NCBI RefSeq assembly: GCF_000306235.2
Contig: NZ_AKWZ02000002.1
Coordinates: 1 to 64,000, forward strand
Length of the DNA: 64,000 nucleotides
Direction: 5' to 3'
Source: Leptospira fainei serovar Hurstbridge str. BUT 6
GTDB lineage: Bacteria; Spirochaetota; Leptospiria; Leptospirales; Leptospiraceae
Below, one piece after another: positions 9,659 to 17,419 of the stretch. Each line of letters begins with the position of its first letter. Position 1 is the first letter of the stretch. Made by a program: the position numbers and the translations under genes. Below the pieces are notes generated by a model. It was given only the letters and a program-made list of their open reading frames with translations. It was not told the origin of the DNA and ran no database searches.

Positions 9659-10163
9659 ACCAATAGTACTTCTTTTACTTGCTTGTATTAACATTTCATG
9701 TAAAGAGAAAACTCCTTACGAAAAATATTATAGCGATAACTTTATCATTTCGGACGCAAAAGAATTGAATACTGCTTTTGCTTTCACTGGCGGGGGAAAT
9801 ATAATTTCCTACGCTCACCAATCGGGCAAGTTTAAGCAAACTTATTTGCAGAGTTGTTTATATATAGATCCTTATAAAAAAATATTAACTTTTTCTTTCG
9901 CTAAAATTCCTGGTACATTTAACCTTAAGATTATTAATTATATAGATGATAATCTTTATATCGCAAATGACCAAAAAGAAGTCATAGAGATAAAGTTAGA
10001 CAAACCTCAAGGATATGCTTTTAAAATATTCGATATCAATTCAGGAAGGCGCTTGGGAATGGGTGCTCCCGCCACCAAAACTCTGCAAGAATGCAAAGAA
10101 TCGTACGAAGATGCCCTGGATGTAGAAGGGAACTATAGTGTTCCACGGGGTCCTACGGATTGA
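9642..10163 (+). CDS. Small lipoprotein overlapping the giant gene; candidate immunity protein
   Basis: 173 residues from ATG 9642, which lies 17 bases inside the 3' end of the giant gene in another frame, so translation is probably coupled. The N-terminus is a lipoprotein signal: MGFIIKPIVLLLLAC puts a good LLAC lipobox at residues 12-15, with a second Cys at 20 (NISC). The mature part is beta-rich and I recognise no family. Immediate downstream overlap with a Hint-containing toxin-like protein is the classic place for an immunity gene, and a lipid anchor would place it where a re-entering toxin meets the cell envelope. This is inference from position only. Base composition is AT-rich, like the last few hundred bases of the giant gene, suggesting the tail and this gene move together. 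Confidence 0.75.
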   Translation: MGFIIKPIVLLLLACINISCKEKTPYEKYYSDNFIISDAKELNTAFAFTGGGNIISYAHQSGKFKQTYLQSCLYIDPYKKILTFSFAKIPGTFNLKIINYIDDNLYIANDQKEVIEIKLDKPQGYAFKIFDINSGRRLGMGAPATKTLQECKESYEDALDVEGNYSVPRGPTD

Positions 10164-10398
10164 TGAGATTTGAGAAGACGGAAACCTGTGCCTCGCAAAA
10201 ACTAAAATAACGGAATTAATTTAAAATATAACGAAAATTAAATGTTCCATTCCCGGTAATATTGGTGGAATAAATGAAAGAATTTCTTTTTAGTTTTAAA
10301 AAAGAGGTTAGTTAGAGGAGCATTCTGTTTCGCTCAGGGCATGGCTTTTTCGTATTCGGAATTTCGAATGCTATTTAATATCGGTTGTTAAATATTTC

Positions 10399-11460
10399 TT
10401 ACGCGGTTTTTTTGTAAGAATAAGTATGATATAGTCCACCGAGAATCGGGGTAGAAACGAGTTTGGCATCGGGTGGCCTTTCCAGAATACAGGACGGGAT
10501 AGGAGTGTCCTTGTGCAGGGCCAAATGGGTTCTATGGTGATTGTAAAAATGAATAAACTCATCTAAATTTTTTCTAAGATGGTATTCGTTGATCGGAATA
10601 AAGAAATCCAAGAATTCGTTCCTGCAAGTTTTAATCCACCGTTCCGCATAGCAATTTTGCCATGGAGACTTTCTTGCGGTCTTTTTATGCTTAATTCCGA
10701 TTCTTTCCAAATACCTAGTAAATCGTTTTCCGAATAGTGGATCGTTATCGGAAAGGAAGTAGCTGATCCTTTTCTCTTGTTTTCGAATCGCGCATTTCAG
10801 AACCCTCCTCATCCATCTAGTGGTCGGATTGGTGTGGATATCGAAGTGCAAAATCTGCCTTGATCCGACATGAAGGAAGAAAACTACCCGAAAGATTTTA
10901 CTAAAATTAGCGGAATAAACGGTAAAAGTATCTGAAGCAAGCATAGCATCGGCGTGCAGAGAATAGAATTGCTTCCATAAAAGTCTTTTCTTCGGATCTG
11001 GAGGTCGTTTAGGGATGTATTTAGAGACAGTCCGTTCGGAGATATCGTATCCGAGTTTTCTAAGTAGACCGTGAAGCTTGGTTGCTCCCCAGATCCCATT
11101 TTCTTTAGCGACTTTTCTGATTAGCTTGATTAGGGTCCAGGGGGTATTTGGCCTACCCGGTTTTTTTCTTCCGGAAATCATTGCCCAGAAGATTTTGAAC
11201 TTTTCTTTCCGCCATTTGAGAAGGGTGTCCGGAGAAACGATAGCCAGATTCGCTTTCCAATCAGGAAGAACGTAGGAAAGAAGAAGAAGGGTTAGTCGTT
11301 GGAATGGTTTGGTATGGAATTTTTTCTTTCTTCGTTTCTGGGCTAAGATTTGTGTTTTTAAGAATAAGATTTTAAACTCCGTCTGGGTTTCCGTCTTAAT
11401 ACTATATATGAAGTAAAATAGAAAGGCGATATTTGCTAGAATCGATAATTTATAATACAT
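10399..11460 (-). mobile_element. DDE integrase-type transposase (IS3/IS481-like fold)
   Basis: A 353-residue intact transposase. An N-terminal helical region (HTH-like, with [10 protein letters not shown] around 124-133) is followed by an RNase-H-fold rve domain with D177 (SDTFTV), D238 (LSDNDP) and E273 (CYAERW); the last two are separated by 34 residues, the D-x34-E spacing of IS3/IS481-type integrases. The typical end is also present ([11 protein letters not shown]). It is encoded as one ORF rather than the IS3 two-ORF frameshift form. I could not find convincing terminal inverted repeats or target duplication, so the ends of the element are not defined. It lies between the giant toxin-like locus and the toxin-antitoxin region, in keeping with an accessory island. 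Confidence 0.85.
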
Positions 11461-11992
11461 TCTCGATCACTTTTATTTAAATCGTATAAAAGTATAGAAA
11501 TAATTCGCCCCAGGAAGCCAGGCATTTTTACTCTGGCTTGTCCACAAGTCTTTAAAACGAATCCTTATTGCACTTCCTTCAGAAAGTCTCTGAGTTCAGA
11601 ATCTGCAATATTCGCTTTTTCTGATTTATTATAAATGAAGAGATGAAAGACGACCTCTTTTGCGAGCACCACACAAGAGATGAGCCTTGCTCCTCCGCCG
11701 GACGGTGAGTGGTGGTCCTCAATAGAGGGGATTTGCCCCTTTGAGTTTCTCAACCGATTGGAACGAAAAGCCAATTTAGTCCGACCATTAAAAAAGCCCG
11801 ATTTCCGTCCCTTTTTTTACCGAATTTTACCGTTTTTTACTTCTACCGCTGCTAAAAAAAGACATCCGGCTGTCCTACTTGAATGATAAGGCGTTTCGAC
11901 GCTCTTTGCTAGTGGGGAATTGCCCCACCTAGATGCCCCATTGCGAGACGAGATCTTTTGCGGAAATTGTGGATGAAATCATGGTGATATTC
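11461..11992. other. Spacer with decayed toxin-antitoxin material
   Basis: Besides the toxin remnant at 11565-11706, no gene is seen. The region from 11700 to 11990 contains short inverted stretches such as GAGGGGATTTGCCCCTTTG near 11727 but no supportable coding sequence. It looks like junk between the transposase and the intact toxin-antitoxin operon. Confidence 0.4.
11565..11706 (-). pseudogene. C-terminal remnant of a RelE/HigB-family toxin
   Basis: The last ~45 codons read GGGARLISCVVL...FHLFIYNKSEKANIADSEL, which aligns with the C-terminus of the intact toxin about 290 bases away (GGARVITYLYL...YFLSVYDKSEKENISDKE). The N-terminal half is absent: the open frame upstream (to 11774) encodes unrelated sequence. 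It is thus a second, broken RelE-type toxin, from either an independent acquisition or an old duplication. No antitoxin partner remains beside it. Confidence 0.7.
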
Positions 11993-12322
11993 TTAGGATT
12001 GAATGAGCTTTAATAAATCCTCTCGTTCTTTGTCGGAGATATTTTCTTTTTCGGACTTATCGTAAACGGAAAGAAAGTAGACCTTATTCCCAGAGAGATA
12101 GAGGTAAGTGATGACTCTTGCTCCTCCGGATTTACCCTTTCCTTTGGAAGAGATTGCGAGTCGGATTTTGTAACAATCTTTTCCGAGTGAGACTCCTTGG
12201 ACTGGATTTTTCTCCATAGAATCGACGAGTTTTTTAAGATCGTTTTTAATGGAACGATACTTTTTACATAAGGCTTTTAATTCCCGACTGAAAAGATCGG
12301 TGTATAGGATTTCAAATTTCAT
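11993..12322 (-). CDS. RelE/ParE (HigB-like) family toxin
   Basis: 109 residues, the usual size for RelE-superfamily mRNA interferases. The family core is visible: a helical N-terminus (LYTDLFSRELKALCKKY), a central segment DCYKIRLAISSKGKGKSGG, then GARVITYLYLSGNKVYFLSVYDKSEKENIS. Toxins of this family cleave mRNA at the ribosome or inhibit gyrase; which applies here is not determinable. Its start overlaps the end of the upstream antitoxin gene by 11 bases, as in typical type II operons with antitoxin first. A broken homologue lies just downstream (11565-11706). Confidence 0.85.
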   Translation of the reverse strand: MKFEILYTDLFSRELKALCKKYRSIKNDLKKLVDSMEKNPVQGVSLGKDCYKIRLAISSKGKGKSGGARVITYLYLSGNKVYFLSVYDKSEKENISDKEREDLLKLIQS

Positions 12323-12521
12323 CTAACAGGGAACGAATTGATTTGAGCTTGATCTTACCTTGTTTGTCCAAGTTCACTTGCTTTACGGCTTCTTTAAACT
12401 CTTTGAGGGCCTTCGCTTTTGGCTCGGTCAGCGCTTCAGTTTTTTTGACAAAAGAGAATCCTTTCAAGACTTCCATAAGGAAAAGGGCTTTTTCGTCTTT
12501 GACGTCGACTATTATTTTCAT
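12312..12521 (-). CDS. Type II antitoxin partner of the RelE/HigB-like toxin
   Basis: A 69-residue protein (MKIIVDVKDEKALFLMEVL..., acidic/basic helical tail ending SIRSLLDEI). Size, composition and placement directly before, and overlapping, the toxin gene identify it as the antitoxin; I do not recognise a defined DNA-binding family. An N-terminal beta strand followed by helices would fit a small ribbon-type or Phd-like fold. Its ATG at 12521 overlaps the stop of a 52-codon ORF by four bases (ATGA), so it appears to be the second gene in a three-cistron unit. Confidence 0.75.
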   Translation of the reverse strand: MKIIVDVKDEKALFLMEVLKGFSFVKKTEALTEPKAKALKEFKEAVKQVNLDKQGKIKLKSIRSLLDEI

Positions 12522-12676
12522 GGTTTTAACTGACGATTTTTTAAGTAGTCTTCCAATGAAATAGATTTCTCGTTCTTAGCTTTTACTTTGTCGTAGAGAC
12601 GAACATCTTCCGACTCTTCAGTTGCGAATTTCTTTCTTTTATCGTAGGTGCTGAATTGTGGGTTGATTGATTTCAT
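12518..12676 (-). CDS. Small ORF (52 aa) leading the toxin-antitoxin operon
   Basis: Translating the minus strand from ATG 12676 gives 52 residues (MKSINPQFSTYDKRKKFATE... ending LEDYLKNRQLKP). Its TGA shares ATGA with the antitoxin start, indicating translational coupling. The charged C-terminal half (YDKVKAK...SISLEDYLK) looks like the toxin-wrapping tail of RelB-type antitoxins, so it may be the leftover C-terminus of another antitoxin or a third component. No strong ribosome site precedes it. Reality of the gene is moderately supported by the coupling; function is unknown. Confidence 0.5.
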   Translation of the reverse strand: MKSINPQFSTYDKRKKFATEESEDVRLYDKVKAKNEKSISLEDYLKNRQLKP

Positions 12677-13045
12677 AGTATTCTTTGCCGGTTGCTACCC
12701 GTTAAAGATGGCAGGTCCCCCGTTTACCACATTTTCCGTTTCATCAAGAATGCGTCGAGAAATTCGAGGATTTTTTCTTTGTCTTTTATGCGTACAAAAA
12801 CTAAAGAAGCAGATGATTTTTCTGTTAAGTTGAATAGAGGAGATTGTAAACCTGAGGCTTGCGAGAACTAAAGAGGATGTATTCAGAATATCTCAGAAAT
12901 ATGTATTAAATTCGATTATGGCTTAAGAGTTAACGTTCACTGCACCGGCAGTGCGAAGAATCCTAAAATAGGATATTGAACATTGACAACGTTTCTTTGA
13001 AGAAGTCTGGTTAAACTTAAAAGAAGACAAGATCGCGGACTAAGT
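12677..13045. other. Spacer between toxin-antitoxin operon and displaced fragments
   Basis: No gene supported. Near the right side, 12959-12982 contains the dyad ATCCTA-AAA-TAGGAT within a 24-base stretch that closely resembles the one at 21873-21896 upstream of the large kinase gene. Confidence 0.4.
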
Positions 13046-13180
13046 AGCGCGCCAGGGATGCGTAGGGCTTCAGTCCAACACCCGATTGAAATGCAGGTCA
13101 GGCTGACAACACAAGATGTGTTGGATGAGCGTGACTACGCGAACCCGAAGCAGCCCGGTCCTGCAAAGCAGGAGGCGCCC
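13046..13180 (+). other. GC-rich, hairpin-dense segment, possibly a group II intron 5' remnant
   Basis: The segment is clearly richer in G+C than its surroundings and packed with short perfect hairpins: CAACACA-AGA-TGTGTTG (13107-13123), TCCTGC-AAA-GCAGGA (13159-13173) and GCGT-GACT-ACGC (13129-13140). It begins GCGCGCCAGGG, which resembles the GTGCGCC-type 5' end of some bacterial group II introns. No reverse transcriptase follows, so at most it is a truncated piece. The structure is seen; the intron assignment is a weak inference. Confidence 0.3.
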
Positions 13181-13190
13181 AAAATACTTA

Positions 13191-13508
13191 AACTAGGCAT
13201 GCGAGGAGCCATGCTTTCCTTGCCTAGAATGGAAGGAATGATCCATGCATTGACGGCATCGCTGAGCGGAGCGGTTGCGGAAGTGGAAGGCGGCATCTTC
13301 AAAAATATAGCTCATGATCTACAATCTGTGGGATTGGTGTCGGAAAGACAAGAGAGGAAATTCGAGAAGGATCTGAGATATGTAATAGACGAAATCAAGC
13401 TTGTGTATGATAAAAATGCGATTAAGAGTTGGCAGGCGGATGTGGTCGCAATTTCGAAGGATGCAGTGCAGCTGTATGGGAAGCAACAAGAGAGCTCTTG
13501 TATTCGAT
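13191..13508 (+). pseudogene. Displaced fragment of the giant Hint-protein gene with internal deletion
   Basis: Bases 13191-13490 align without gaps to 5013-5312 of the giant gene (constant offset 8178) with few differences; the encoded peptides (GMRGAMLSLPRMEGMIHA..., YGKQQ) are nearly identical. At 13479-13490 the sequence GGAAGCAACAAG is followed not by 5313 onward but by sequence matching 5670-5690 (GAGCTCT-GTATTCGAT). The same 12-mer occurs in the giant gene at 5301-5312 and 5658-5669, so the join equals a 357-bp deletion between direct repeats, plus a 2-base loss that causes the TAA stop. The fragment can be read as an ORF from 13058 but its 5' part is unrelated. Not functional, in my view. 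Confidence 0.85.
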
Positions 13509-13870
13509 AAAACCCTTTGGCGACATAATCTTAAGTCCTTTATTAGGAGCAAAATTGTTGTAGCTGTCCATCCAACTGTGAAGTTTCTGAAAAACTTCCT
13601 CCGTATCTGTCTAAGCTGTTTACACAACTGAATCCCTCTTGGATGTTTTTACAAATGCCTCTGCTATGCCGTTGCTTTCGGGAGAGTAAGTTGGGGTACT
13701 TTCCAGACTTCGAATCCCGAACTTTCTATAAAATTTACCGTTACTAAAGCCGGATATTGAGAACTGTTATCCGATTAGTACCGGGTGAATGGAGCTTTCG
13801 AGTCCCAGAATCTTTGTCCCTTAGTTTCAAAGACCATATCTCTAATCATTTCTCCGTCGATTCCAACTGC
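13505..13870 (-). pseudogene. Decayed IS3-family transposase (OrfB C-terminal part)
   Basis: Reading the minus strand in several frames recovers IS3-type OrfB pieces: GIDGEMIRDMVFETKGQRFW, then SDNSSQYPALVTVNFIESSG, then TPTYSPESNGIAEAFVKTSK, and near the end KIMSPKGFYR. These correspond to the second catalytic Asp block (usually SDNGSQY) and the E block (SNGIAEAF). In-frame stops and frameshifts separate them, so no protein is made. The 3' end abuts the displaced giant-gene fragment, suggesting the insertion or its decay shaped that junction. Confidence 0.75.
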
Positions 13871-14068
13871 GGAACGAACGCAGTTGGAAATTTATCGAGC
13901 ATGAAAAAGTAGCTGAAAACGCTACATGGATTCTTTTATAAATCAAAACAATATGTAACATTTATAAATCGTTCATTCATAAATTAGTTACAGTTGGGAA
14001 ATAGACCAATATAATCGATTTATTACATTCGAAATACTTTTAATTACTCTCTAAGAAGCCGATTTTTG

Positions 14069-14097
14069 TTGACTCTTTCTTTTTCGGAATGTATAAA
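14069..14097 (+). promoter_or_regulatory. Sigma-70-type promoter of the phasin-like gene
   Basis: TTGACT (14069-14074), 17-base spacer, TATAAA (14092-14097); 29 bases before the ATG at 14126, which itself has a strong CGGAGGA ribosome site. One of the best promoter matches noticed in the window. Confidence 0.65.
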
Positions 14098-14125
14098 CTC
14101 AGAGTTTTTACATCGGAGGAATTCA

Positions 14126-14449
14126 ATGAACCTGGAAATGATGAATATCGTGAATGCTGGTATAGGTATTATAAGGGCGGGGCAGGCAAGGATCGAAAAC
14201 ACCAAAATGACGATTAAGAAAGGCTTCGACGATTTGGCGGCTAAAGGGGCAGCCGATAAAAGCGAGTCGTCCGTTCGTCTTCGCGATCTAACCGTCAAAG
14301 TCGTGGATAGCGTTAAGGAAACCAATGCGACGATCGAAAAAAATTGGAACGAAGTTCGTTCAAAATTATCGAATACTGTAAACGGTTTTTCGCCAAAACC
14401 GGCGGAAGCTCCGATTAAAAAAGGAGTCGCGAAGCCCGCGTCAGCGTAG
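14126..14449 (+). CDS. Phasin-like (granule-associated) small helical protein
   Basis: 107 residues from ATG 14126, selected because CGGAGGA lies 5 bases upstream. The protein is almost wholly amphipathic helix (MNLEMMNIVNAGIGIIRAG..., then SVRLRDLTVKVVDSVKETNA) with an Ala/Pro/Lys-rich tail (PKPAEAPIKKGVAKPASA). Length, helix pattern and tail resemble phasin / polyhydroxyalkanoate-granule-associated proteins, which coat storage granules; no synthase gene is nearby, so the assignment rests on resemblance only. It is monocistronic with its own promoter. A 10-bp inverted repeat follows the stop (14456-14465/14496-14505). Confidence 0.6.
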   Translation: MNLEMMNIVNAGIGIIRAGQARIENTKMTIKKGFDDLAAKGAADKSESSVRLRDLTVKVVDSVKETNATIEKNWNEVRSKLSNTVNGFSPKPAEAPIKKGVAKPASA

Positions 14450-14727
14450 ATCGAATTGGGGATGTCGGTCTTACTCGATGTTATTTCGAAGATCAACATC
14501 CCCAAAAACTTAAACGCATCCGTGAAAAATTCCTATTGGTAAAAGGTTTTGTTTGTCGTCGCTTTTTACGGCAGTCGATCGATATCCTGGGAGCTAGTAC
14601 TAAAATTTTACACTTTCTTTGTGCGTTTAGCTTGCCGACAAACTCTCGAACTCGAAATGGTTTGCGAGCGTATATTTCGATTTTCCTTAGTTACAAAGGC
14701 GCTAGGATTCTTGAATTGTTTGCCTTT

Positions 14728-14757
14728 TTATCCGGCGGATTTTCCGGATAAGGATTT
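14728..14757 (+). terminator. Candidate rho-independent terminator
   Basis: Perfect 8-bp stem TTATCCGG/CCGGATAA (14728-14735/14744-14751) with an 8-base loop, followed on the plus strand by GGATTTTTTC. It overlaps the 3' end of the convergent acyltransferase gene and could stop transcription coming from the phasin-like gene. Confidence 0.45.
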
Positions 14758-15966
14758 TTTCATCCTAAGAAACCAGTATTCGAACGCGCAATATGAAAGT
14801 ACGGCGATTAAGAATGTATTTAAGTAAACTTTAAAGAATAAAAGCAGAAAGCCGCTCCATTCGATACTATTATTATTAAAAAAAGCCTCCTTACTCAATT
14901 CTCCGGCGTATTTAAATGCAACGTACGGATGCCATAGATACATTCCGTAGCTGACTCGGGTTATGGGAATGAACCAACCGAACGAAAAAAAATTGCTCAG
15001 CAAAGAATTTGAAATCAATGAAAGTGCAATCAGTATCCCGTATCCTACATTCAATATGTTGAATCTAAAAGATAGAAAAAGGATGTCTTTAGGTTCGAAT
15101 ATAAGATAATGCGCGAAAACCAAGGCCGATAGGCTAATGATTATTAACAGAACCTGAAACGCCTCATTGAAACGCTTGCTTTGATTTTCGGCCAACCATT
15201 CTGCCAAAAGCATTCCGATTATAAATGCGTCAAATCGAGTATGCAGAGGGTAATAAATTCGTGTGAAATATTCACCTTCCTCGAGAACTTCCTGATGGAG
15301 GAATATTCGAAATCCCAACGGAATAAAGTATAATAGAACAAGAAATGCAATTCTTAATCTCTTGCGTAGTTTGAATAAGATCGTCAAACAGAGTAAGGGA
15401 AGTATCAAGTAGAATTGCCATTCTGACGCCAAGGACCAGGTATGTCCGTTTATTCCGTATTTATAATTAGAAAAATAAATTAAGTCATAAAACCAATTCG
15501 ATAACTGTAGCTGGAACTTTTCTTTATCCGCTACAGGAAAAAAGGGATTATCCAGTAAATTCTTAAGAGTCGAATAGGTAACTGGTAATGTGATGGCTAT
15601 AAATAAATAATACGCAGGAAAAATTCTGAACACTCGGTTTTTGTAAAACGTCGGAAGATTCAGCTCTTTCTGAATCTTCCAACTCTTTAGAAGTTCGCCA
15701 TAAATCAAAAATCCGCTTAAAATAAAAAACAGATCCACACCGGAGGAAAGATTTAAGAAAATTCTATCCAGCCATTGAGGAAATGCTACGTAGTTCTTTC
15801 CGACTAACCAAAAATGATAGAATAATACAAACGTTATCGCAAAGAAACGAAAACCGTTTAAACTTTGCCGCTCTTCTTCCTTTCTACGAAAAATGCTCTT
15901 TAAAGGGCTTATTAGAATTGTGAATGCTATTCGGTAGATTTGGTGTTTCGAGAAAGTGTAATGCAC
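14728..15966 (-). CDS. Acyltransferase 3 family membrane protein (OafA/YrhL-like)
   Basis: About 412 residues from a GTG at 15966, which has GGAG ten bases upstream; the frame also stays open to a TTG at 16014. The family opening is present (LNGFRFFAITFVLFYHFW, with the conserved His after FY), then the VDLFFILSGFLIYG segment, an R-rich loop (FYKNRVFRIFPAYY), a WSLASEWQFYL block, and about ten hydrophobic segments. Such enzymes O-acetylate surface polysaccharides or lipids in the inner membrane; the acceptor is unknown. It stands alone, convergent with the phasin-like gene and downstream of an unrelated pair. Confidence 0.85.
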   Translation of the reverse strand: MHYTFSKHQIYRIAFTILISPLKSIFRRKEEERQSLNGFRFFAITFVLFYHFWLVGKNYVAFPQWLDRIFLNLSSGVDLFFILSGFLIYGELLKSWKIQKELNLPTFYKNRVFRIFPAYYLFIAITLPVTYSTLKNLLDNPFFPVADKEKFQLQLSNWFYDLIYFSNYKYGINGHTWSLASEWQFYLILPLLCLTILFKLRKRLRIAFLVLLYFIPLGFRIFLHQEVLEEGEYFTRIYYPLHTRFDAFIIGMLLAEWLAENQSKRFNEAFQVLLIIISLSALVFAHYLIFEPKDILFLSFRFNILNVGYGILIALSLISNSLLSNFFSFGWFIPITRVSYGMYLWHPYVAFKYAGELSKEAFFNNNSIEWSGFLLLFFKVYLNTFLIAVLSYCAFEYWFLRMKKSLSGKSAG

Positions 15967-16221
15967 TATTAGCCGACTCCGTTTATTCAAGGCGGATCCG
16001 GTAAGACCCTGCAATTCCCGTCTAAAGACGCATTAATATGGAGTACGCAAAGGATACGTCAATGAAAAAGTGTGGGGAGAATCGGCCGTTTCAGTGTTAG
16101 GCGCAATACGCTACGATCGAAACGATTGGATTTCGAATTTTATTTCGCTACTCGAGTTTACTTAGAACCTATTTCTTGCAGTAGGAAAAGAGGCTTCCGA
16201 TATCAATCGTAGAGTACAACA

Positions 16222-17406
16222 CTATTTGCTTCCGAACTCCTTATCATAAGCTCCTGCACCGTAAAGTTCGTCATACTTCGCCTTCATTTTTTCTCCGACC
16301 GCGATTCTTTCGGCAATTCGCCAATCCGATTTAGTCGCATGTAGTCCTTCCGCTTCCTTGATTAGTTCTTCTGTAGGAGCTCCACCCGGTTTGCAAAGTG
16401 GATAAGCTTTTTTAAGAAGTTCAATCTTAGACGCAGAAATAGAAACATCCACGTTTGTCCAAGCGAGAAGATACGTTTCGTGAGTGAAGATATCGTTCCA
16501 AGATAGATTAAAGGATTCGCTGAGTATTCTCTCCCGCTCCCTAAGCCTAAAAGGACTGAGTTCCTTCGTTCTGCGAATATTTTTAGGAGTTGCCGAAGGG
16601 TTTGTCGGATCCACCCATCGTTCATCTTTCGGGGCAAAATTAGTATACGAATCAAGCCAATCGTTAACTATATCGATCAACTTTTCCCAACGCTCGGTAA
16701 TGGCTTTCCACTTAATAATCGCCGGCTCATGCTTCCATTCTATTTCACGCCTAGCTAATCCGAATTCGAAACTATCGGGAACTTTAAATGTAGCTTTCGC
16801 GGCTAGTTCGTCGAATTTTGATAAAATTTCTTCTCCCCTTTGAATATAGAGAGGAAGATTATAAAATTTAGCCCAATCAATATCCGTAACGAGCCCGTCT
16901 CGAAGGACAGCGGATCCTTCCATAACTTTGTCCAGACCTTTTTCGATCAGCAGGCGGAGAAACACCGGATAGGTTATTCCAGATTTACCCAGATCGATTA
17001 CCGCCTGAACTCCCACACGTAGCAATGCGGCCGTTTTCGGTTTCATGATCCCTTTTTTTACGTCATCCTCATAACGGTCCAGAGCGCTTTGATAGGCTGA
17101 AAGCGTTTGCTTTAGAAAACCCTCATCTTCATCGATATCGGAGCCGGAAGATTGCGATGCGCTTTTTGCTGACCCGGCGAGAACTTGCGAATATGCGGCG
17201 CTAAAATTCGCAAAGCATCCCTCGGTCATAAGTTTGGCACTAAACGCACCAAAGTCGTCCATATCGGCGGCGTATTTTTCCATTTTATTCATTTCGGCAA
17301 GCATGCTGTCGAAAGCCGGGCCGGACAAATTTTTATCCTTACATTCCTGAACCATGTTTCGGAAAGTTCCTAACATCGGATCGGACATCATCTTATCAAT
17401 AGGCAT
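16222..17406 (-). CDS. Protein of unknown function, second gene of a two-gene operon
   Basis: 394 residues, ATG 17406 preceded by AAAGGA. No signal peptide or membrane segment is visible, so it should be cytoplasmic. The N-terminus is helical and Met/Asp-rich (MMSDPMLGTFRNMVQECKDK), followed by a low-complexity Ser/Asp linker (~80-95), a helical middle with ITYPVFLRLLIEKGLDKVME, and a Trp-rich C-terminal half (WKHEPAIIKWKAITERWEK, SWNDIFTHETYLLAW). I do not recognise the family. It follows the upstream gene by 13 bases and the two are surely cotranscribed; both are Trp-rich and predicted soluble, so they may form one complex (inference). Confidence 0.75.
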   Translation of the reverse strand: MPIDKMMSDPMLGTFRNMVQECKDKNLSGPAFDSMLAEMNKMEKYAADMDDFGAFSAKLMTEGCFANFSAAYSQVLAGSAKSASQSSGSDIDEDEGFLKQTLSAYQSALDRYEDDVKKGIMKPKTAALLRVGVQAVIDLGKSGITYPVFLRLLIEKGLDKVMEGSAVLRDGLVTDIDWAKFYNLPLYIQRGEEILSKFDELAAKATFKVPDSFEFGLARREIEWKHEPAIIKWKAITERWEKLIDIVNDWLDSYTNFAPKDERWVDPTNPSATPKNIRRTKELSPFRLRERERILSESFNLSWNDIFTHETYLLAWTNVDVSISASKIELLKKAYPLCKPGGAPTEELIKEAEGLHATKSDWRIAERIAVGEKMKAKYDELYGAGAYDKEFGSK

Positions 17407-17419
17407 ATTATTTTTCCTT

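Noticed and set aside
10399..11460. Complete insertion sequence with defined ends
   Set aside because: I could not find matching terminal inverted repeats or a target-site duplication, so only the transposase is annotated.
13046..13180. Functional group II intron
   Set aside because: No reverse transcriptase ORF or recognisable domain V/VI follows before the gene fragment begins.
13058..13510. Intact 150-codon gene
   Set aside because: Its 5' third is unrelated hairpin-rich DNA and the rest is a displaced fragment of the giant gene ending in a frameshift, so I treat it as a pseudogene.
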